A DNA stretch of 64,000 nucleotides from Algoriphagus chordae (GCF_003254055.1 NZ_QKZT01000023.1:18038-82037); one strand, 5' to 3'; positions 34,233 to 44,262 are shown, numbered from the stretch's first letter. Notes: generated from the letters alone by a model not told the origin. Numbers and translations are program-made.

Positions 34233-35402
34233 TTAATAAGTGATTGTCTTATGAAACTTAAGTGCTACAGAAGCTAGGAGATCGGCGATAGTTTCACCTG
34301 CACTCCCCCCTCCATATATGTTTGATGTTTCAGTGGTGCCCTTTGCATCATGCTTCTTGATGGCGGCAAGAATCTCATTACTGTCATAGGACACATCGAT
34401 TACATTGTGTCCTCGATCACGACTGTTTTGGCGACTCCCAATATTCACTACAGGAACCCCCAGAAAGGCGCATTCTCTTATTCCTACGCTGCTGTTTCCT
34501 ATGAGTCCCTTACTATTGATCAATAATCTCAAGAAGTCATCAGGTTCCATGTTTTTGAAAAAGTGAAAATTATGAAGCGAATTCATCTCACGAAAAGCTC
34601 GAATTCCAGTACTAGTCCCATCTGCTCCAGCATCTACATTTGGCCAAAAACATAATATTGGCTGATTCAACTCATGTACTGCCTTAAGGGTCTGCTCTAT
34701 TTGCATTCTAGATGCTTTAATCTCAGTCGTCACAGGATGTTGCATTACTACCCAGTATCCTTTATCCAAATCAGGGCGGGATCCTACTCCTCCGTATTTG
34801 GAATAAGGTTCAAAATTAAAGGCGGAATTTGTATTCACATTTGCCGCAAGGTCTATGCTAGGACAACCTGTGTTAAATACAGCCTCAGGATCCTCCCCCA
34901 ATTTAATAACACGATCATATGCACTTTTTGAGGCTACAAAGTGGTAATCAGACAACTTCGTAATTGCATGTCTAACCTTCTCATCAATATTCCCGGTAAC
35001 TTCTCCTCCTTGAACATGAGCAAGTGGAATATTCATATAACTGGCTGATATAGCAGTTGCCATAGTTTCAAACCGATCTGCAACAGTTAGCACTATATCA
35101 GGTGAAAGATTATCAAAAACAGTAGAAAGCTCCAAAATACCTATGCCCGTAGTCTTAGCTGCAGCAGTTAGATTCTCTCCTTCTAATACATTAAAAACCT
35201 TAGCTGCAATGACAAAACCATCTTGAATCATATAATTGACGGCATTGCCATAACGATCCAACAACGCTGATGCAGCCACTACTAGCTGCAACTCTAATTC
35301 TGGATGATTTTTTATCGCAGTTAATGCAGTTTTAATTCTAGAATAAGAAGGTCGAGCGGTGATTACAACACAAATTTTCCTTTTGTTCATGGGCTTATTC
35401 AT
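34233..35402 (-). CDS. neuC: UDP-GlcNAc 2-epimerase (hydrolysing)
   Basis: A 389-residue protein of the NeuC/LegG family. It starts MNKPMNKRKICVVITARPSYSRI and has LTVADRFETMATA, HVQGGEVTGNIDEKVRHAI, a CFWPNVDAGADG region and IGNSSVGIRECAFLGVPVV near the UDP site. It converts UDP-GlcNAc to ManNAc plus UDP, the first step to Neu5Ac. LegG uses a UDP-diNAc-bacillosamine substrate in the legionaminate route, but the dehydratase and aminotransferase for that route are not here, so Neu5Ac is simpler. It overlaps neuB by 8 bases. An alternative start 12 bases inside (MNKRK) is possible. Confidence 0.88.
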   Translation of the reverse strand: MNKPMNKRKICVVITARPSYSRIKTALTAIKNHPELELQLVVAASALLDRYGNAVNYMIQDGFVIAAKVFNVLEGENLTAAAKTTGIGILELSTVFDNLSPDIVLTVADRFETMATAISASYMNIPLAHVQGGEVTGNIDEKVRHAITKLSDYHFVASKSAYDRVIKLGEDPEAVFNTGCPSIDLAANVNTNSAFNFEPYSKYGGVGSRPDLDKGYWVVMQHPVTTEIKASRMQIEQTLKAVHELNQPILCFWPNVDAGADGTSTGIRAFREMNSLHNFHFFKNMEPDDFLRLLINSKGLIGNSSVGIRECAFLGVPVVNIGSRQNSRDRGHNVIDVSYDSNEILAAIKKHDAKGTTETSNIYGGGSAGETIADLLASVALKFHKTITY

Positions 35403-36390
35403 TCAGGTCTTTCCAATTTAAAAAGTCCCATTGATTTAAGTTTCTATTTAATTTCTTACCAAGGATCTCTTTGAACTGATGTGCAGGAATACCATATCCT
35501 TTTGGCTTTTTACTTTCCAAATCGGAAAGGCTGATTTCATGACCTGCATTTAGATCCTTATTTACAGCAAGACTCTTCTCAAAAATCTGCTTGAGTTCAC
35601 TGTAAGGTTCGATATTGTCTTTGACGACAGGATTCGTCATAGCTGCTTGAATAGCTTTAATACCTTTCACCAGTTTCTCAGTCTCATCAATAGTAATACT
35701 TGCCGCAGTATCTGGCCCAAACTGTCTCTTATCAAAGACCACATGAAACTCAAAGAGCTCTGCTCCCAAAGTAGCCGCGGCAAGACAAGAGTAAATATCT
35801 CCACTATGATCAGAAAAGCCCACAGGTATCTGATACCTTGTTTTCAATTCTGCAATTACGTTCAGCCCCCATTGTTCTGGGCTAGTAGGATATGCTGTGG
35901 TGCATTGCATGATACTGAGAGGATTGCCATATGATTGGAGAAAAGAAACAGTTTGATCCATCTCTTCCCAGCTACTCATTCCAGAGCTCAAGATAATCGG
36001 TTTGCCTGTTTGAGCTATTTTCTCCAACATAAGCAAATTAGAAACCTCTCCAGAACCAATTTTATAGCGCTTAACTCCTACTTGCTCTAACCATTCTACT
36101 GCTAGATTACTGAATGGTGAAGATATAAGTTCTATTCCGAGCTCTGCCGCATGGGCATTCAATTCCTTCCATTGATCCAATGAAAATTCCATACGCTTCC
36201 AATACGCATATCGGGTAGCATCTTGCTTACTGAATTTAATTCGGAATGGCTCAAATTGGGAGCTTTCTGCCTCCGCAATATGCGTTTGGAATTTGACAGC
36301 GTCAACTCCTGTATTAGCCAAAGCTTCTAAATAAGCATGAGCTGTCCCCAAACTGCCATCATGAGCTTGGGCTATTTCTGCAATGATCAT
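35395..36390 (-). CDS. neuB: N-acetylneuraminate synthase
   Basis: A 331-residue protein with a TIM barrel (AEIAQAHDGSLGTAHAYLEA; VKFQTH; KIGSGEVSNL; GFSDHSGD) and a C-terminal SAF antifreeze-like domain (SLAVNKDLNAGHEI to KKPKGYGIPAH). It condenses ManNAc (or the related 6-deoxy sugar) with phosphoenolpyruvate to make a nonulosonic acid in the cytoplasm. With neuC and neuA it completes the minimal pathway to CMP-sialic acid. The exact sugar (Neu5Ac, Leg) is not decided by the sequence alone. Confidence 0.9.
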   Translation of the reverse strand: MIIAEIAQAHDGSLGTAHAYLEALANTGVDAVKFQTHIAEAESSQFEPFRIKFSKQDATRYAYWKRMEFSLDQWKELNAHAAELGIELISSPFSNLAVEWLEQVGVKRYKIGSGEVSNLLMLEKIAQTGKPIILSSGMSSWEEMDQTVSFLQSYGNPLSIMQCTTAYPTSPEQWGLNVIAELKTRYQIPVGFSDHSGDIYSCLAAATLGAELFEFHVVFDKRQFGPDTAASITIDETEKLVKGIKAIQAAMTNPVVKDNIEPYSELKQIFEKSLAVNKDLNAGHEISLSDLESKKPKGYGIPAHQFKEILGKKLNRNLNQWDFLNWKDLNE

Positions 36391-36487
36391 AGTATAGAGC
36401 TTCTAAATGTTGTCATGATAAAAGGAATATTTCAAAAACACAGTCTATATGACACCATAGTATTTATTTAAACTTCACGTCATTTAC

Positions 36488-37579
36488 CTAGGCTAAACCA
36501 CGTTTGAGTCTCTTTTCCCAGGAATCTAAACTGTAAAATTCTTCAAAATCAGAAAATTGAAATTGTTGTTTTGTGTCCACATTGGGCTTCAGCAATTGCT
36601 CCTTGAAAGCCTCTATCCAGCTATTAAGAATATTAGGCTTATCGATCAGGTGTACATTTGGGTAAGTGGACACCACGTCCTTTATTCCCCCATTATCAGA
36701 ACATAAAATAAAATTGCCGCACTTGATCGCTTCTACTAATGACAGTCCAAAGCCTTCCTTCCACAAGGATGTAAAAAAATAATAGTCACTTAGCTGTAAA
36801 TATTTAGCGACTTCTTGGGATGTTTTTTTGCCGATCTGAAACAGTCTATCATTTTCCCAAAGCGTATTAGGCTCATGTCCAATCGTAACAATCTTAATCC
36901 TCGGATCAAGTTCAAGCAATTTCGGAATCAATTTTCCAAAAAGATGAATTCCTTTGACAGGACGTGAATTTGCCATCCAGCAAATAATTATATCCTTCCT
37001 TTCAAAGCCCATTGATTCACGTAATGAAGTTTTTTCGTCGGCTACTAAGGGGTGAAAAATAACAGATGAAACACCATTGCCCACAATGTGTACTTCCGGA
37101 GTAAACTCATTATTTATGTTGAGGCTTTCTAAGTATCCAGCCTCTGTCAGAAAAAAGACTTTATCTGTCAAATGCGCTAATGATGGATTCAGCTTAAGTG
37201 CATGACCATGATAATAGAAAATAATCTCTGAACCTTGAGGCAGTTGAGTTTTGATCGTACAAACAGCTTCTAGGAGTGCTTGATCATCAATCACCAAAAT
37301 CTGAACAGGAAGTTTCTTTTGGCCGATTTTCAATAGTTCAGATAGGTAATCCTTTGCTACCCAATCCGTCAGCGCTTTTTGACGAACAAATTGTGATCCA
37401 GGAAACCATTTCCTCTTCGCACTGAAAATATAGCTTGAATCGCCCTCCTTATTTGGAGATAAGACAAAATCAAAAAACTTGTTCTTCTCCAAAAAGTAAT
37501 TAAACTCGAAAGTCCAACTTCCAATTCCTTGATAAGGCAAAGGAAGATTAGAGACCAATACGCGAATTTTATCTTTCAA
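36488..37579 (-). CDS. GT4 glycosyltransferase
   Basis: A 363-residue GT-B protein. It starts MKDKIRVLVSNLPLPYQGIGSW, and the C-terminal domain contains ICWMANSRPVKGIHLFGKL and the donor site TSLWKEGFGLSLVEAIKCGN. It lies between the ABC flippase gene and neuB, with gaps of 36 and 97 bases. A sugar cannot be assigned. Confidence 0.82.
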   Translation of the reverse strand: MKDKIRVLVSNLPLPYQGIGSWTFEFNYFLEKNKFFDFVLSPNKEGDSSYIFSAKRKWFPGSQFVRQKALTDWVAKDYLSELLKIGQKKLPVQILVIDDQALLEAVCTIKTQLPQGSEIIFYYHGHALKLNPSLAHLTDKVFFLTEAGYLESLNINNEFTPEVHIVGNGVSSVIFHPLVADEKTSLRESMGFERKDIIICWMANSRPVKGIHLFGKLIPKLLELDPRIKIVTIGHEPNTLWENDRLFQIGKKTSQEVAKYLQLSDYYFFTSLWKEGFGLSLVEAIKCGNFILCSDNGGIKDVVSTYPNVHLIDKPNILNSWIEAFKEQLLKPNVDTKQQFQFSDFEEFYSLDSWEKRLKRGLA

Positions 37580-37615
37580 GTGCTTTGTTAAATTTCAATA
37601 ATACTAAGCAGTCAA

Positions 37616-39409
37616 TTAGAACTCCTGTAGCTCTACCATTTTCTTGAAAAGCGAACTACTTTCTACCAACTGATTAAAACTACCTTCACTGACAACTTGC
37701 CCAGCATTCAATACCAATATTTTATCGGCTTTCTTCACTGTACTCAATCTGTGCGCTACGATTATTATAGTGTATTTCCCTCTAAGGCTATCAATATTTT
37801 CTTGGATGGAACGTTCAGTTTCAGAATCTAAAGCTGAAGTAGCCTCATCAAGAATCAAAATATCCACGTCCTTGTAAAGTTCGCGAGCGATCGAAATACG
37901 TTGTTTTTGACCTCCAGATACGAGCATCCCATTGTCACCTAGCATTGTGCTTTCCTTTTCTGGAAGTGAGGAGACAAAGTCCTCAATATTGGCCAGGCGA
38001 ATTGCCTCAGCAAACCTTGCCATATTTTCAGGAGTCTTATCATCCCAAAACGTAACATTATTGAATATATCGTCACTGAAGATCACTGCTTCTTGGGTAA
38101 TGTATCCAAACCTACGTCTATAGCTTGACTTATCTACTTCGTTTCGTTCTTTAGAATTGACGGTTATAGTTCCTCCTGTAGGGTCCAGTAAACCAATGAT
38201 CAAATTGACCATGGTGGTCTTTCCACTACCAGAGCCACCTACTAATGCAAGTGTTTTTAATGGCTCAATGTTTAGACTAATGTCCCTCAACACTGGCAAT
38301 CCAGGTTTGTAAGCAAAAGTCATATCTGACAATTCAATTCTGTCCAGCTTACCTGCTGAAGGTTTATCTTCCTTACTTTCTTGAATGGACCTAAACTCGT
38401 CCATCAATTCCATAGCGGCCACGATACCACCGTAGTGAGCAACAAAGCCTTGCCAACTGGTCTGCAAGCTGATTAGGTAATTCAACGCTCTATAGAAAAA
38501 CAACAAACTAGCCATGATCGCTGCAACCTGCCCACCTAGATAATTGACTTGTATTAGGATAACTACGGCCACAATTATCAATACAATAGGCTCACGGATG
38601 GAGGATAAAAACGAATTGTATACTCCTATTTTCTTCTGCTTCTCTTCTATAGAATCAATGATCCTTTTGAGCTTCAGCTGATACTTCGAAAAGTAATCAG
38701 TAGCCTTGAGGTATTTGAAATTGTGTATGGATTGGATTAAGTAAGACTGGAACTCATGATTGAATGCAGTGACTCCTACTGATGCTTTTTCGGTGAATTT
38801 GAAGATTGCTTTGAAAATAAAATTGGAGAGAAAACCTCCGATTCCAACCAAAATGGCAAACTGGAAATTCGTGATTAATGCCAATCCTACATAGACTGAT
38901 AGTAGCACCATAAATTGGATGGTGCTGAAATAAGTCAAAAAGCTATAAGTCACCTTAAATACCTCTCCGGAAAGTGTGTTCTGGATTTTGCCAGCGTCAA
39001 GCTTTACAAAATTTTTATAAGCCATTCCTCCTAACCCATCAACCATTTCATAACGAAGCTTTTTGACAAACTCCATTTGAAGCTTCGTTTTCCAGATCCC
39101 GTCATAAAATTTCAAAATTGACTTGAACACGAATAAAGCTATCATCACTATCAAGATGACGTTCAGATTCAACCCAAAGCCGAGAGCTTCAATCCAGTCC
39201 AGCAAGAAGCTTAGTCCCCCTAATGCTTCCCGAGATTCTGGTGTGATGCCATCTGCCGCCATTTGAAAAACAGGAATAAAAAGCGCCAATCCAAAACCGT
39301 CTAAAAGGCCCACAAAAAGGCTAGAAAGGAGTAAGATAATTACTTTATATCCTAGGTATTCATAGAAAAATGAAAAATACCTAAAATACTTTTGTAGAAA
39401 TTTATTCAA
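37616..39409 (-). CDS. ABC transporter, fused permease and ATPase (PglK/MsbA-like flippase)
   Basis: A 597-residue half-transporter. The six-helix ABC membrane domain lies at about 20-320. The ATPase domain has Walker A GGSGSGKTT (391-399), the signature VSGGQ (498-502), Walker B DILILDEA (516-523) and the switch VAHRLS. PglK-type half-transporters flip lipid-linked oligosaccharides across the inner membrane and can stand in for Wzx. It lies directly after wzc in operon B, where no Wzx is found, so it may flip the operon B repeat unit. A different lipid substrate is possible. Confidence 0.85.
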   Translation of the reverse strand: MNKFLQKYFRYFSFFYEYLGYKVIILLLSSLFVGLLDGFGLALFIPVFQMAADGITPESREALGGLSFLLDWIEALGFGLNLNVILIVMIALFVFKSILKFYDGIWKTKLQMEFVKKLRYEMVDGLGGMAYKNFVKLDAGKIQNTLSGEVFKVTYSFLTYFSTIQFMVLLSVYVGLALITNFQFAILVGIGGFLSNFIFKAIFKFTEKASVGVTAFNHEFQSYLIQSIHNFKYLKATDYFSKYQLKLKRIIDSIEEKQKKIGVYNSFLSSIREPIVLIIVAVVILIQVNYLGGQVAAIMASLLFFYRALNYLISLQTSWQGFVAHYGGIVAAMELMDEFRSIQESKEDKPSAGKLDRIELSDMTFAYKPGLPVLRDISLNIEPLKTLALVGGSGSGKTTMVNLIIGLLDPTGGTITVNSKERNEVDKSSYRRRFGYITQEAVIFSDDIFNNVTFWDDKTPENMARFAEAIRLANIEDFVSSLPEKESTMLGDNGMLVSGGQKQRISIARELYKDVDILILDEATSALDSETERSIQENIDSLRGKYTIIIVAHRLSTVKKADKILVLNAGQVVSEGSFNQLVESSSLFKKMVELQEF

Positions 39410-39418
39410 ACTTGGGTA

Positions 39419-41803
39419 TTAAAATCCTAAACGGTTTTTCTTTTTGTTATCATCTTCATAATAGCCATAACCGTAGCCGTAGCTATAACCATAGCCACCA
39501 TAAGATACCTTACTGGAATCGAGGCCGTTGAATACAGCATAAATATTCTTGATTCCTTTTTGCTCTTTCAAGCCATTGACTGCATCGATAAATGCTTTCT
39601 CTGAATAGTTTTGACGGAATACAAAAAGGGTAAAGTCAACCAGAGTCAACAAATCCAGAGTTTCAGAAACCAAACCTACAGGTGGTGTATCCAAGATAAC
39701 CACATCATATTCTTTCTTCAACTCGGTGATCATTTTCTCAAAATTGCTTGAGAACAATAGTTCCGAAGGATTGGGAGGAATAGGGCCAGATACAATCAAA
39801 TCCAGGTTTTCATAGGAAGTTCTCTTGATTACTTTTCTATGATCATCTTCCTGACCGCTCAAATAAGTAGAAAGTCCTACATCATTTTTCAAACCGAAAT
39901 CATCGAAAATCTTAGGCTTTCTCATATCACAACCGATCAAGATGGTCTTTTTTCCTGTCAGTGAGTAAACTGAAGCCAAGTTCATCGCACAGAAAGTCTT
40001 TCCTTCCCCTGAGATAGTAGAAGTAATCATAAAGGTGATTTGCTTCTCCTTTGGAATCAAAAACTTAATATTGGATCTCAGGGATCTGAAACCCTCTGCA
40101 ATACCTGATTTACCTGAATTGAATACCACTAGATTCTCATCAGTACTATTGAGAAGGATCGTAGAAAGTACCGGGATCTTAAGCTTATTCTCCAAATACT
40201 TAGGATCTTCTATTTTGGTATGTAACAATTCACGAATAAACACAAACAGAATTGGTATAAAAAGTCCTGCGAAAACAGCCGCCAAATAATTTCTTAGAGG
40301 CTTAGGACTTACTTCTAGCAAACCCGTTTTCGCATGCTCAATAATTTTATTATTCGGAACATTTGAAGCTTTGGTGATCGCAGACTCTGCTCTCTTTTCA
40401 CTTAGAAAGTTATAGATGTTCTCATTCAAGGTTGCTTCTCGCTGAATTCTTATTAGGTTTTGTTCAGCCTCTGGTAGGGTTCTGAACGATGCTTCCATAG
40501 CTCCCTTTCGTTGCTCCAAATCCGCAATGGTCATTTTATTACTAACATCCACATTATCAAGATTCTCACGGATTGATCTATTCAAATCCTCCAAATTCTT
40601 GTTTGCTTCCTTTACAGCCGGAGAAAGCTCGGTCTGTGTTGCCATCAATCTAGACCTATTGACTTGTGCAGATAGGAGATTTTCAATCAAGCCATTTAAA
40701 TATGGATCATCTATTCCAAGACCTGAAGGAACTATGATTTGGCTATAATTCTCACGTACCAAATAGTCCTTTAGGGTTTGATAATAGCGGCTTTTCAACC
40801 TCTCATTTGCCAACTTAGACTCGATTTCAGTTAATTGTCCAAAAACCGTGTTACTCTCATTGCTAAGATTATAAATCTTGTTGTTTGAACGGTAGTTCTG
40901 AAGTTTATCTTCGAAATAAGTCAAGGAATCTGCTACACCAGCTACCTGACCATCGATGAAATTAATCGTCCTATTAGCTATGTCATTTTTCTCTAAAAGT
41001 TCAAGCTCAAGATAAGTTTCCATCAACTTATTAAGGTAAGCCTCACCTTTTGCCCGATTAGGAACCATCAAACTAAGATCGAGAATAGAGGAGTTTTTCT
41101 CTACCAAATCGATGATCAAGCCAAATGAATAATAATTTGATAAATACGTCTGATCTCTAACTATAAAAGAGGATGTTCCCGACTCTTGACCTGAGGTATT
41201 ATTGATCACAAACTTGAAGTTTGGAGTTTCAGCCGTTTCGCCAAAGGCGAATGTTTGGGTCTCCAGATTATTTGCTCCTCCAAAAGTGCCATCAGGATAA
41301 TACTGAGTATAATTGTCTCCTTCAAACTTCAAGGTATATTCTGTACTATTTTCCCAATTAACTCTAATGATACCATGAAGTAATTGCGGAAAATTCCAAT
41401 CTACCACTACCACTATTGGTGTTTTCTTATAGATTTCTTTTTTGATGAAAGTTCCATCCTCATAGTATTCCACATCAAAGTCCAATTGACTTAAGGTAGC
41501 TTCCGCAATTGGTCTGGATTTCAGAATGATAGTCTCATTCGTAATCCCAAGTCCTTGATCCTGCATGGCTGCTGGAGCATCGAAAAATGACATTGCATTT
41601 TCAGTCTCCTTAATGAAAAACTTTCCTGAAGCTCTATAAGTCGGTACGGTAGTTTCCGTATAAAAAAAAGCTATAGTCATGAAAATTAGCAAACTCGCTA
41701 GAATCCATGGCCATATTCTAATTATTTTCGGAAGGAGTATTTTAATATCAAAACTACTTTCCTCCTCCTGAAAAAAATCATTTTCCTCTTGGTCAATACT
41801 CAT
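39419..41803 (-). CDS. wzc: Polysaccharide co-polymerase / tyrosine autokinase
   Basis: A 794-residue Wzc. The Wzz domain starts after helix 1 (about 33-48), a long periplasmic coiled coil (about 275-465) follows, and a second helix lies at about 505-525. The cytoplasmic BY-kinase has Walker A SGEGKT (598-603), Walker A' ILIGCDMRKP and Walker B VVILDTPPVG. It ends in a Gly/Tyr cluster with eight Tyr between 768 and 782, the autophosphorylation tail. It controls chain length and export together with Wza. Gene order wza-wzc-ABC is tight (12 and 9 bases). No matching Wzb phosphatase is in the window. Confidence 0.93.
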   Translation of the reverse strand: MSIDQEENDFFQEEESSFDIKILLPKIIRIWPWILASLLIFMTIAFFYTETTVPTYRASGKFFIKETENAMSFFDAPAAMQDQGLGITNETIILKSRPIAEATLSQLDFDVEYYEDGTFIKKEIYKKTPIVVVVDWNFPQLLHGIIRVNWENSTEYTLKFEGDNYTQYYPDGTFGGANNLETQTFAFGETAETPNFKFVINNTSGQESGTSSFIVRDQTYLSNYYSFGLIIDLVEKNSSILDLSLMVPNRAKGEAYLNKLMETYLELELLEKNDIANRTINFIDGQVAGVADSLTYFEDKLQNYRSNNKIYNLSNESNTVFGQLTEIESKLANERLKSRYYQTLKDYLVRENYSQIIVPSGLGIDDPYLNGLIENLLSAQVNRSRLMATQTELSPAVKEANKNLEDLNRSIRENLDNVDVSNKMTIADLEQRKGAMEASFRTLPEAEQNLIRIQREATLNENIYNFLSEKRAESAITKASNVPNNKIIEHAKTGLLEVSPKPLRNYLAAVFAGLFIPILFVFIRELLHTKIEDPKYLENKLKIPVLSTILLNSTDENLVVFNSGKSGIAEGFRSLRSNIKFLIPKEKQITFMITSTISGEGKTFCAMNLASVYSLTGKKTILIGCDMRKPKIFDDFGLKNDVGLSTYLSGQEDDHRKVIKRTSYENLDLIVSGPIPPNPSELLFSSNFEKMITELKKEYDVVILDTPPVGLVSETLDLLTLVDFTLFVFRQNYSEKAFIDAVNGLKEQKGIKNIYAVFNGLDSSKVSYGGYGYSYGYGYGYYEDDNKKKNRLGF

Positions 41804-41815
41804 AAAAAGGGCTGA

Positions 41816-42643
41816 TTAATTATTAACTAAAGTAAGTATAAGAGCAATTGCCGTGATAGTAGTTGTAAGCAAAGTCAGTGTTTCCACTAAATTGGTACCA
41901 GCTCCTAGCTCTCGAACTTTCATTGGCTCTGCATAGATCATATCATTTGGTTTTAAGAAATAAAACTCTGATCCAAGAAGATTACGATCAAGCAAATTGA
42001 TTTTATGAATCTGAGAACCATCAGGATATTGTCTAATTAGTAATACTTGATCTCGCTTGGCAATGCTTGTAAGATCACCAGCAAAAGCGATCGCTTCATA
42101 GATTGTTACTCTATTTTGTAATATGGTAAATTTACCTGATTGGAAGAATTCACCTAAAGCAGAAAAACGAATTCCCCCAAGGCGAACGCGTACAAAGAAC
42201 TCATTCACATTCACGTATTTAACCACTTCTTTTTCGACTAATTCTTTTGCTTGTTTTGTACTCAAACCTAAAAACTTCAACTCACCAATAAGTGGGACTT
42301 CGACCATTCCTCGATCATCAATGGTAAAGCCATTCATGAAAAACGCATCGCCTGCTCCTTGACTACCTCCCATCTGTGCTGAACTGCTACTAGGATCATT
42401 TGCGATTGAACCGAAAATCTCATTCAATTCCGGACTTGTGGTCTTAATAGAAATTTCTACAATGTCATTGATCTGCAAAAAATACTCTTCTGTGGAGTAT
42501 GGGTATTTCGCACTAGACTCAACCAAAGGGCCTGTTGACTCCTCCAGTTCTTGCATATAAATGAGTTTTTTGTTGGATACACAAGAGAAAAGCACCAAAC
42601 TCATTATACCGGAAACCGCAATAAATCTGTATAGTTTATTCAT
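41816..42643 (-). CDS. wza: Outer-membrane polysaccharide export lipoprotein
   Basis: A 275-residue protein with a lipoprotein signal (lipobox VLFSC, Cys at about 21). The polysaccharide export (PES) domain lies at about 52-165, followed by a SLBB-type segment (about 165-245) and a hydrophobic C-terminal helix (about 250-272), which in Wza forms the outer-membrane pore. It works with Wzc to carry the polymer through the envelope. It follows the dehydrogenase gene after 113 bases. Confidence 0.92.
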   Translation of the reverse strand: MNKLYRFIAVSGIMSLVLFSCVSNKKLIYMQELEESTGPLVESSAKYPYSTEEYFLQINDIVEISIKTTSPELNEIFGSIANDPSSSSAQMGGSQGAGDAFFMNGFTIDDRGMVEVPLIGELKFLGLSTKQAKELVEKEVVKYVNVNEFFVRVRLGGIRFSALGEFFQSGKFTILQNRVTIYEAIAFAGDLTSIAKRDQVLLIRQYPDGSQIHKINLLDRNLLGSEFYFLKPNDMIYAEPMKVRELGAGTNLVETLTLLTTTITAIALILTLVNN

Positions 42644-42692
42644 GGGATTGTGAAAATATGGGAAGAAAAAGGTTGTTTTTTCTGATTTGCCT

Positions 42693-42700
42693 CAAAAATA
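42693..42700 (-). promoter_or_regulatory. Weak candidate -7 box before wza
   Basis: The minus strand reads TATTTTTG, matching TAnnTTTG, 49 bases upstream of the wza start. No TTTG is found at the usual -33 distance, so this may be chance or a weak internal promoter. Confidence 0.25.
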
Positions 42701-42756
42701 AGAATTAATCATAACTATTAACTTTTATTTGGGCAATGCTCTGATATTCTGATTTC

Positions 42757-44061
42757 TTACAGGCGTGCGTCTATCACTGATTTGTCCAAAAATCCTTTCA
42801 CGTCATACACTACCTGCGTATCAGATTTCTGTATCGCAAGGCTAGCAAATTCTTTATGAGACACTGCCAGGATAATTGCAGAATAGGCCATCAGATCTGG
42901 AGCTGTTGATCCAGATTGAATCTCTACACCATATTCATGACTTACCTCTGCAGGGTTTGCCCAAGGATCATACACGTCTACATTGATATCATAAGTTTTT
43001 AGCTCCTGATAAATATCGATTACTCGCGTATTTCGCACGTCTGGGCAGTCTTCTTTAAACGTAAAGCCAAGTATCAAGACTTTAGCATCGATTACCTTGA
43101 GATCCTTACGCATCATCAGCTTGACTACTTCCGTAGCCACGTGCTTGCCCATGCTGTCATTCAAGCGACGACCTGCAAGGATGATTTCAGGGTGATATCC
43201 CATTTCTTGAGCTTTTTGTGCCAAGTAAAACGGATCCACTCCTATGCAATGTCCACCAACTAATCCGGGTTTGAATTTCAAGAAATTCCATTTGGTTCCA
43301 GCTGCTTCCAGAACTTCATTGGTATCTATTCCTAATAGATTGAAAATCTTAGAAAGCTCGTTGACAAAGGCAATATTGATATCTCGTTGGGAGTTTTCAA
43401 TCACTTTTGCAGCTTCAGCCACCTTGATAGAAGACGCTTTGTGCGTACCTGCCGTGATCACCGTACGATACAACTGATCAACAAACTCTGCAATTTCAGG
43501 CGTAGAACCTGAAGTGACTTTAAGTATTTTGGCTACCGTATGCTCCTTGTCGCCTGGATTAATACGCTCAGGTGAATAGCCCGCAAAAAAGTCAACATTG
43601 TATTTCAAGCCAGAAACTCGTTCCAGAACTGGCACACATTCATCCTCAGTGACGCCAGGATAAACCGTAGACTCATAGATGACCACATCTCCTTTTTTGA
43701 GATTAGTCCCTATATTCTCCGAAGCCTTCAGCATAGGAGTGAGTACTGGTCGATTATGCTTATCCGTAGGTGTAGGCACCGTCACTATATATACAGTACA
43801 ATCAGCAAGATCTGTAGATTGTGTAGTCGCCAGCAAACCTTTGGTACTTGTGTCAGAAAAATTGCTAACCAAAACCGATTGAAGCAAATCATCTTCCACT
43901 TCAAGCGTGTTGTCTTTCCCAGCGTTCAGCTCCCCTACTCGCTTGGTATCTATATCAAATCCTACAGTAGGATATTTCTTAGCAAACTCTACTGCTAATG
44001 GAAGGCCTACATAACCTAAGCCGATGATGGCGATTTTTACGTTTTCTAACGATGTGTTCAT
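42757..44061 (-). CDS. tviB: UDP-N-acetylhexosamine 6-dehydrogenase, TviB/WbpO-like (operon B copy)
   Basis: Oxidises C6 of UDP-GlcNAc or UDP-GalNAc to the uronic acid with NAD. From the ATG at 44059-44061 (MNTSLENVKIAIIGLGYVGL) the protein has 434 residues and the NAD-binding GLGYVGLP. It also has the ESTVYPG and GYSPERINPGDK motifs typical of TviB/WbpO, and the catalytic Cys in GGHCIGVDP. The frame stays open 33 codons further upstream, but that part translates the leader element and is unlikely to be protein. It is the first gene of operon B. A close relative is at 58668, with long identical blocks. Confidence 0.9.
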   Translation of the reverse strand: MNTSLENVKIAIIGLGYVGLPLAVEFAKKYPTVGFDIDTKRVGELNAGKDNTLEVEDDLLQSVLVSNFSDTSTKGLLATTQSTDLADCTVYIVTVPTPTDKHNRPVLTPMLKASENIGTNLKKGDVVIYESTVYPGVTEDECVPVLERVSGLKYNVDFFAGYSPERINPGDKEHTVAKILKVTSGSTPEIAEFVDQLYRTVITAGTHKASSIKVAEAAKVIENSQRDINIAFVNELSKIFNLLGIDTNEVLEAAGTKWNFLKFKPGLVGGHCIGVDPFYLAQKAQEMGYHPEIILAGRRLNDSMGKHVATEVVKLMMRKDLKVIDAKVLILGFTFKEDCPDVRNTRVIDIYQELKTYDINVDVYDPWANPAEVSHEYGVEIQSGSTAPDLMAYSAIILAVSHKEFASLAIQKSDTQVVYDVKGFLDKSVIDARL

Positions 44062-44119
44062 AGTTGATTTTCCTTCTTTAGAAACCAGCAAAAAATCTGA
44101 TTTCTCATTTCCAATTTTA

Positions 44120-44142
44120 TACAGCTTCGCTCTTTCAGTCCC
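44120..44142 (-). promoter_or_regulatory. Conserved 23-bp leader element, operon B copy
   Basis: The minus strand reads GGGACTGAAAG A GCGAAGCTGTA. The same element with one change (A to G) occurs at 63387-63409 before operon A. It lies 58 bases before the first gene, on the transcribed side. It may be an antiterminator (NusG/RfaH/UpxY-type) or RNA-binding site. The function is inference. Confidence 0.6.
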
Positions 44143-44226
44143 AAAACTTAGCTTTATCAATGGGATGAGCTTTTCTTCTCGTTAATATGATCTTGGTAAG
44201 CTCATTAAGCTCCCCTCTATTTCTAA

Positions 44227-44251
44227 AAATGAGTACTAAAGTTACTCATTT
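44227..44251 (-). promoter_or_regulatory. Inverted repeat AAATGAGTA-N7-TACTCATTT between operons
   Basis: Nine-base arms with a seven-base spacer, 50 bases past the wzi stop. Reading the minus strand, the second arm runs into TTTTT, so it may end operon A transcripts. A repeat with the same core and spacer lies at 63599-63617, so it could also be an operator. Both readings stay open. Confidence 0.5.
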
Positions 44252-44262
44252 CAAATAGAGCG

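Noticed and set aside
44062..44160. 33-residue N-terminal extension of the operon B dehydrogenase
   Set aside because: It translates the conserved leader element. The paralogue at 58668 starts at the position matching the internal ATG.
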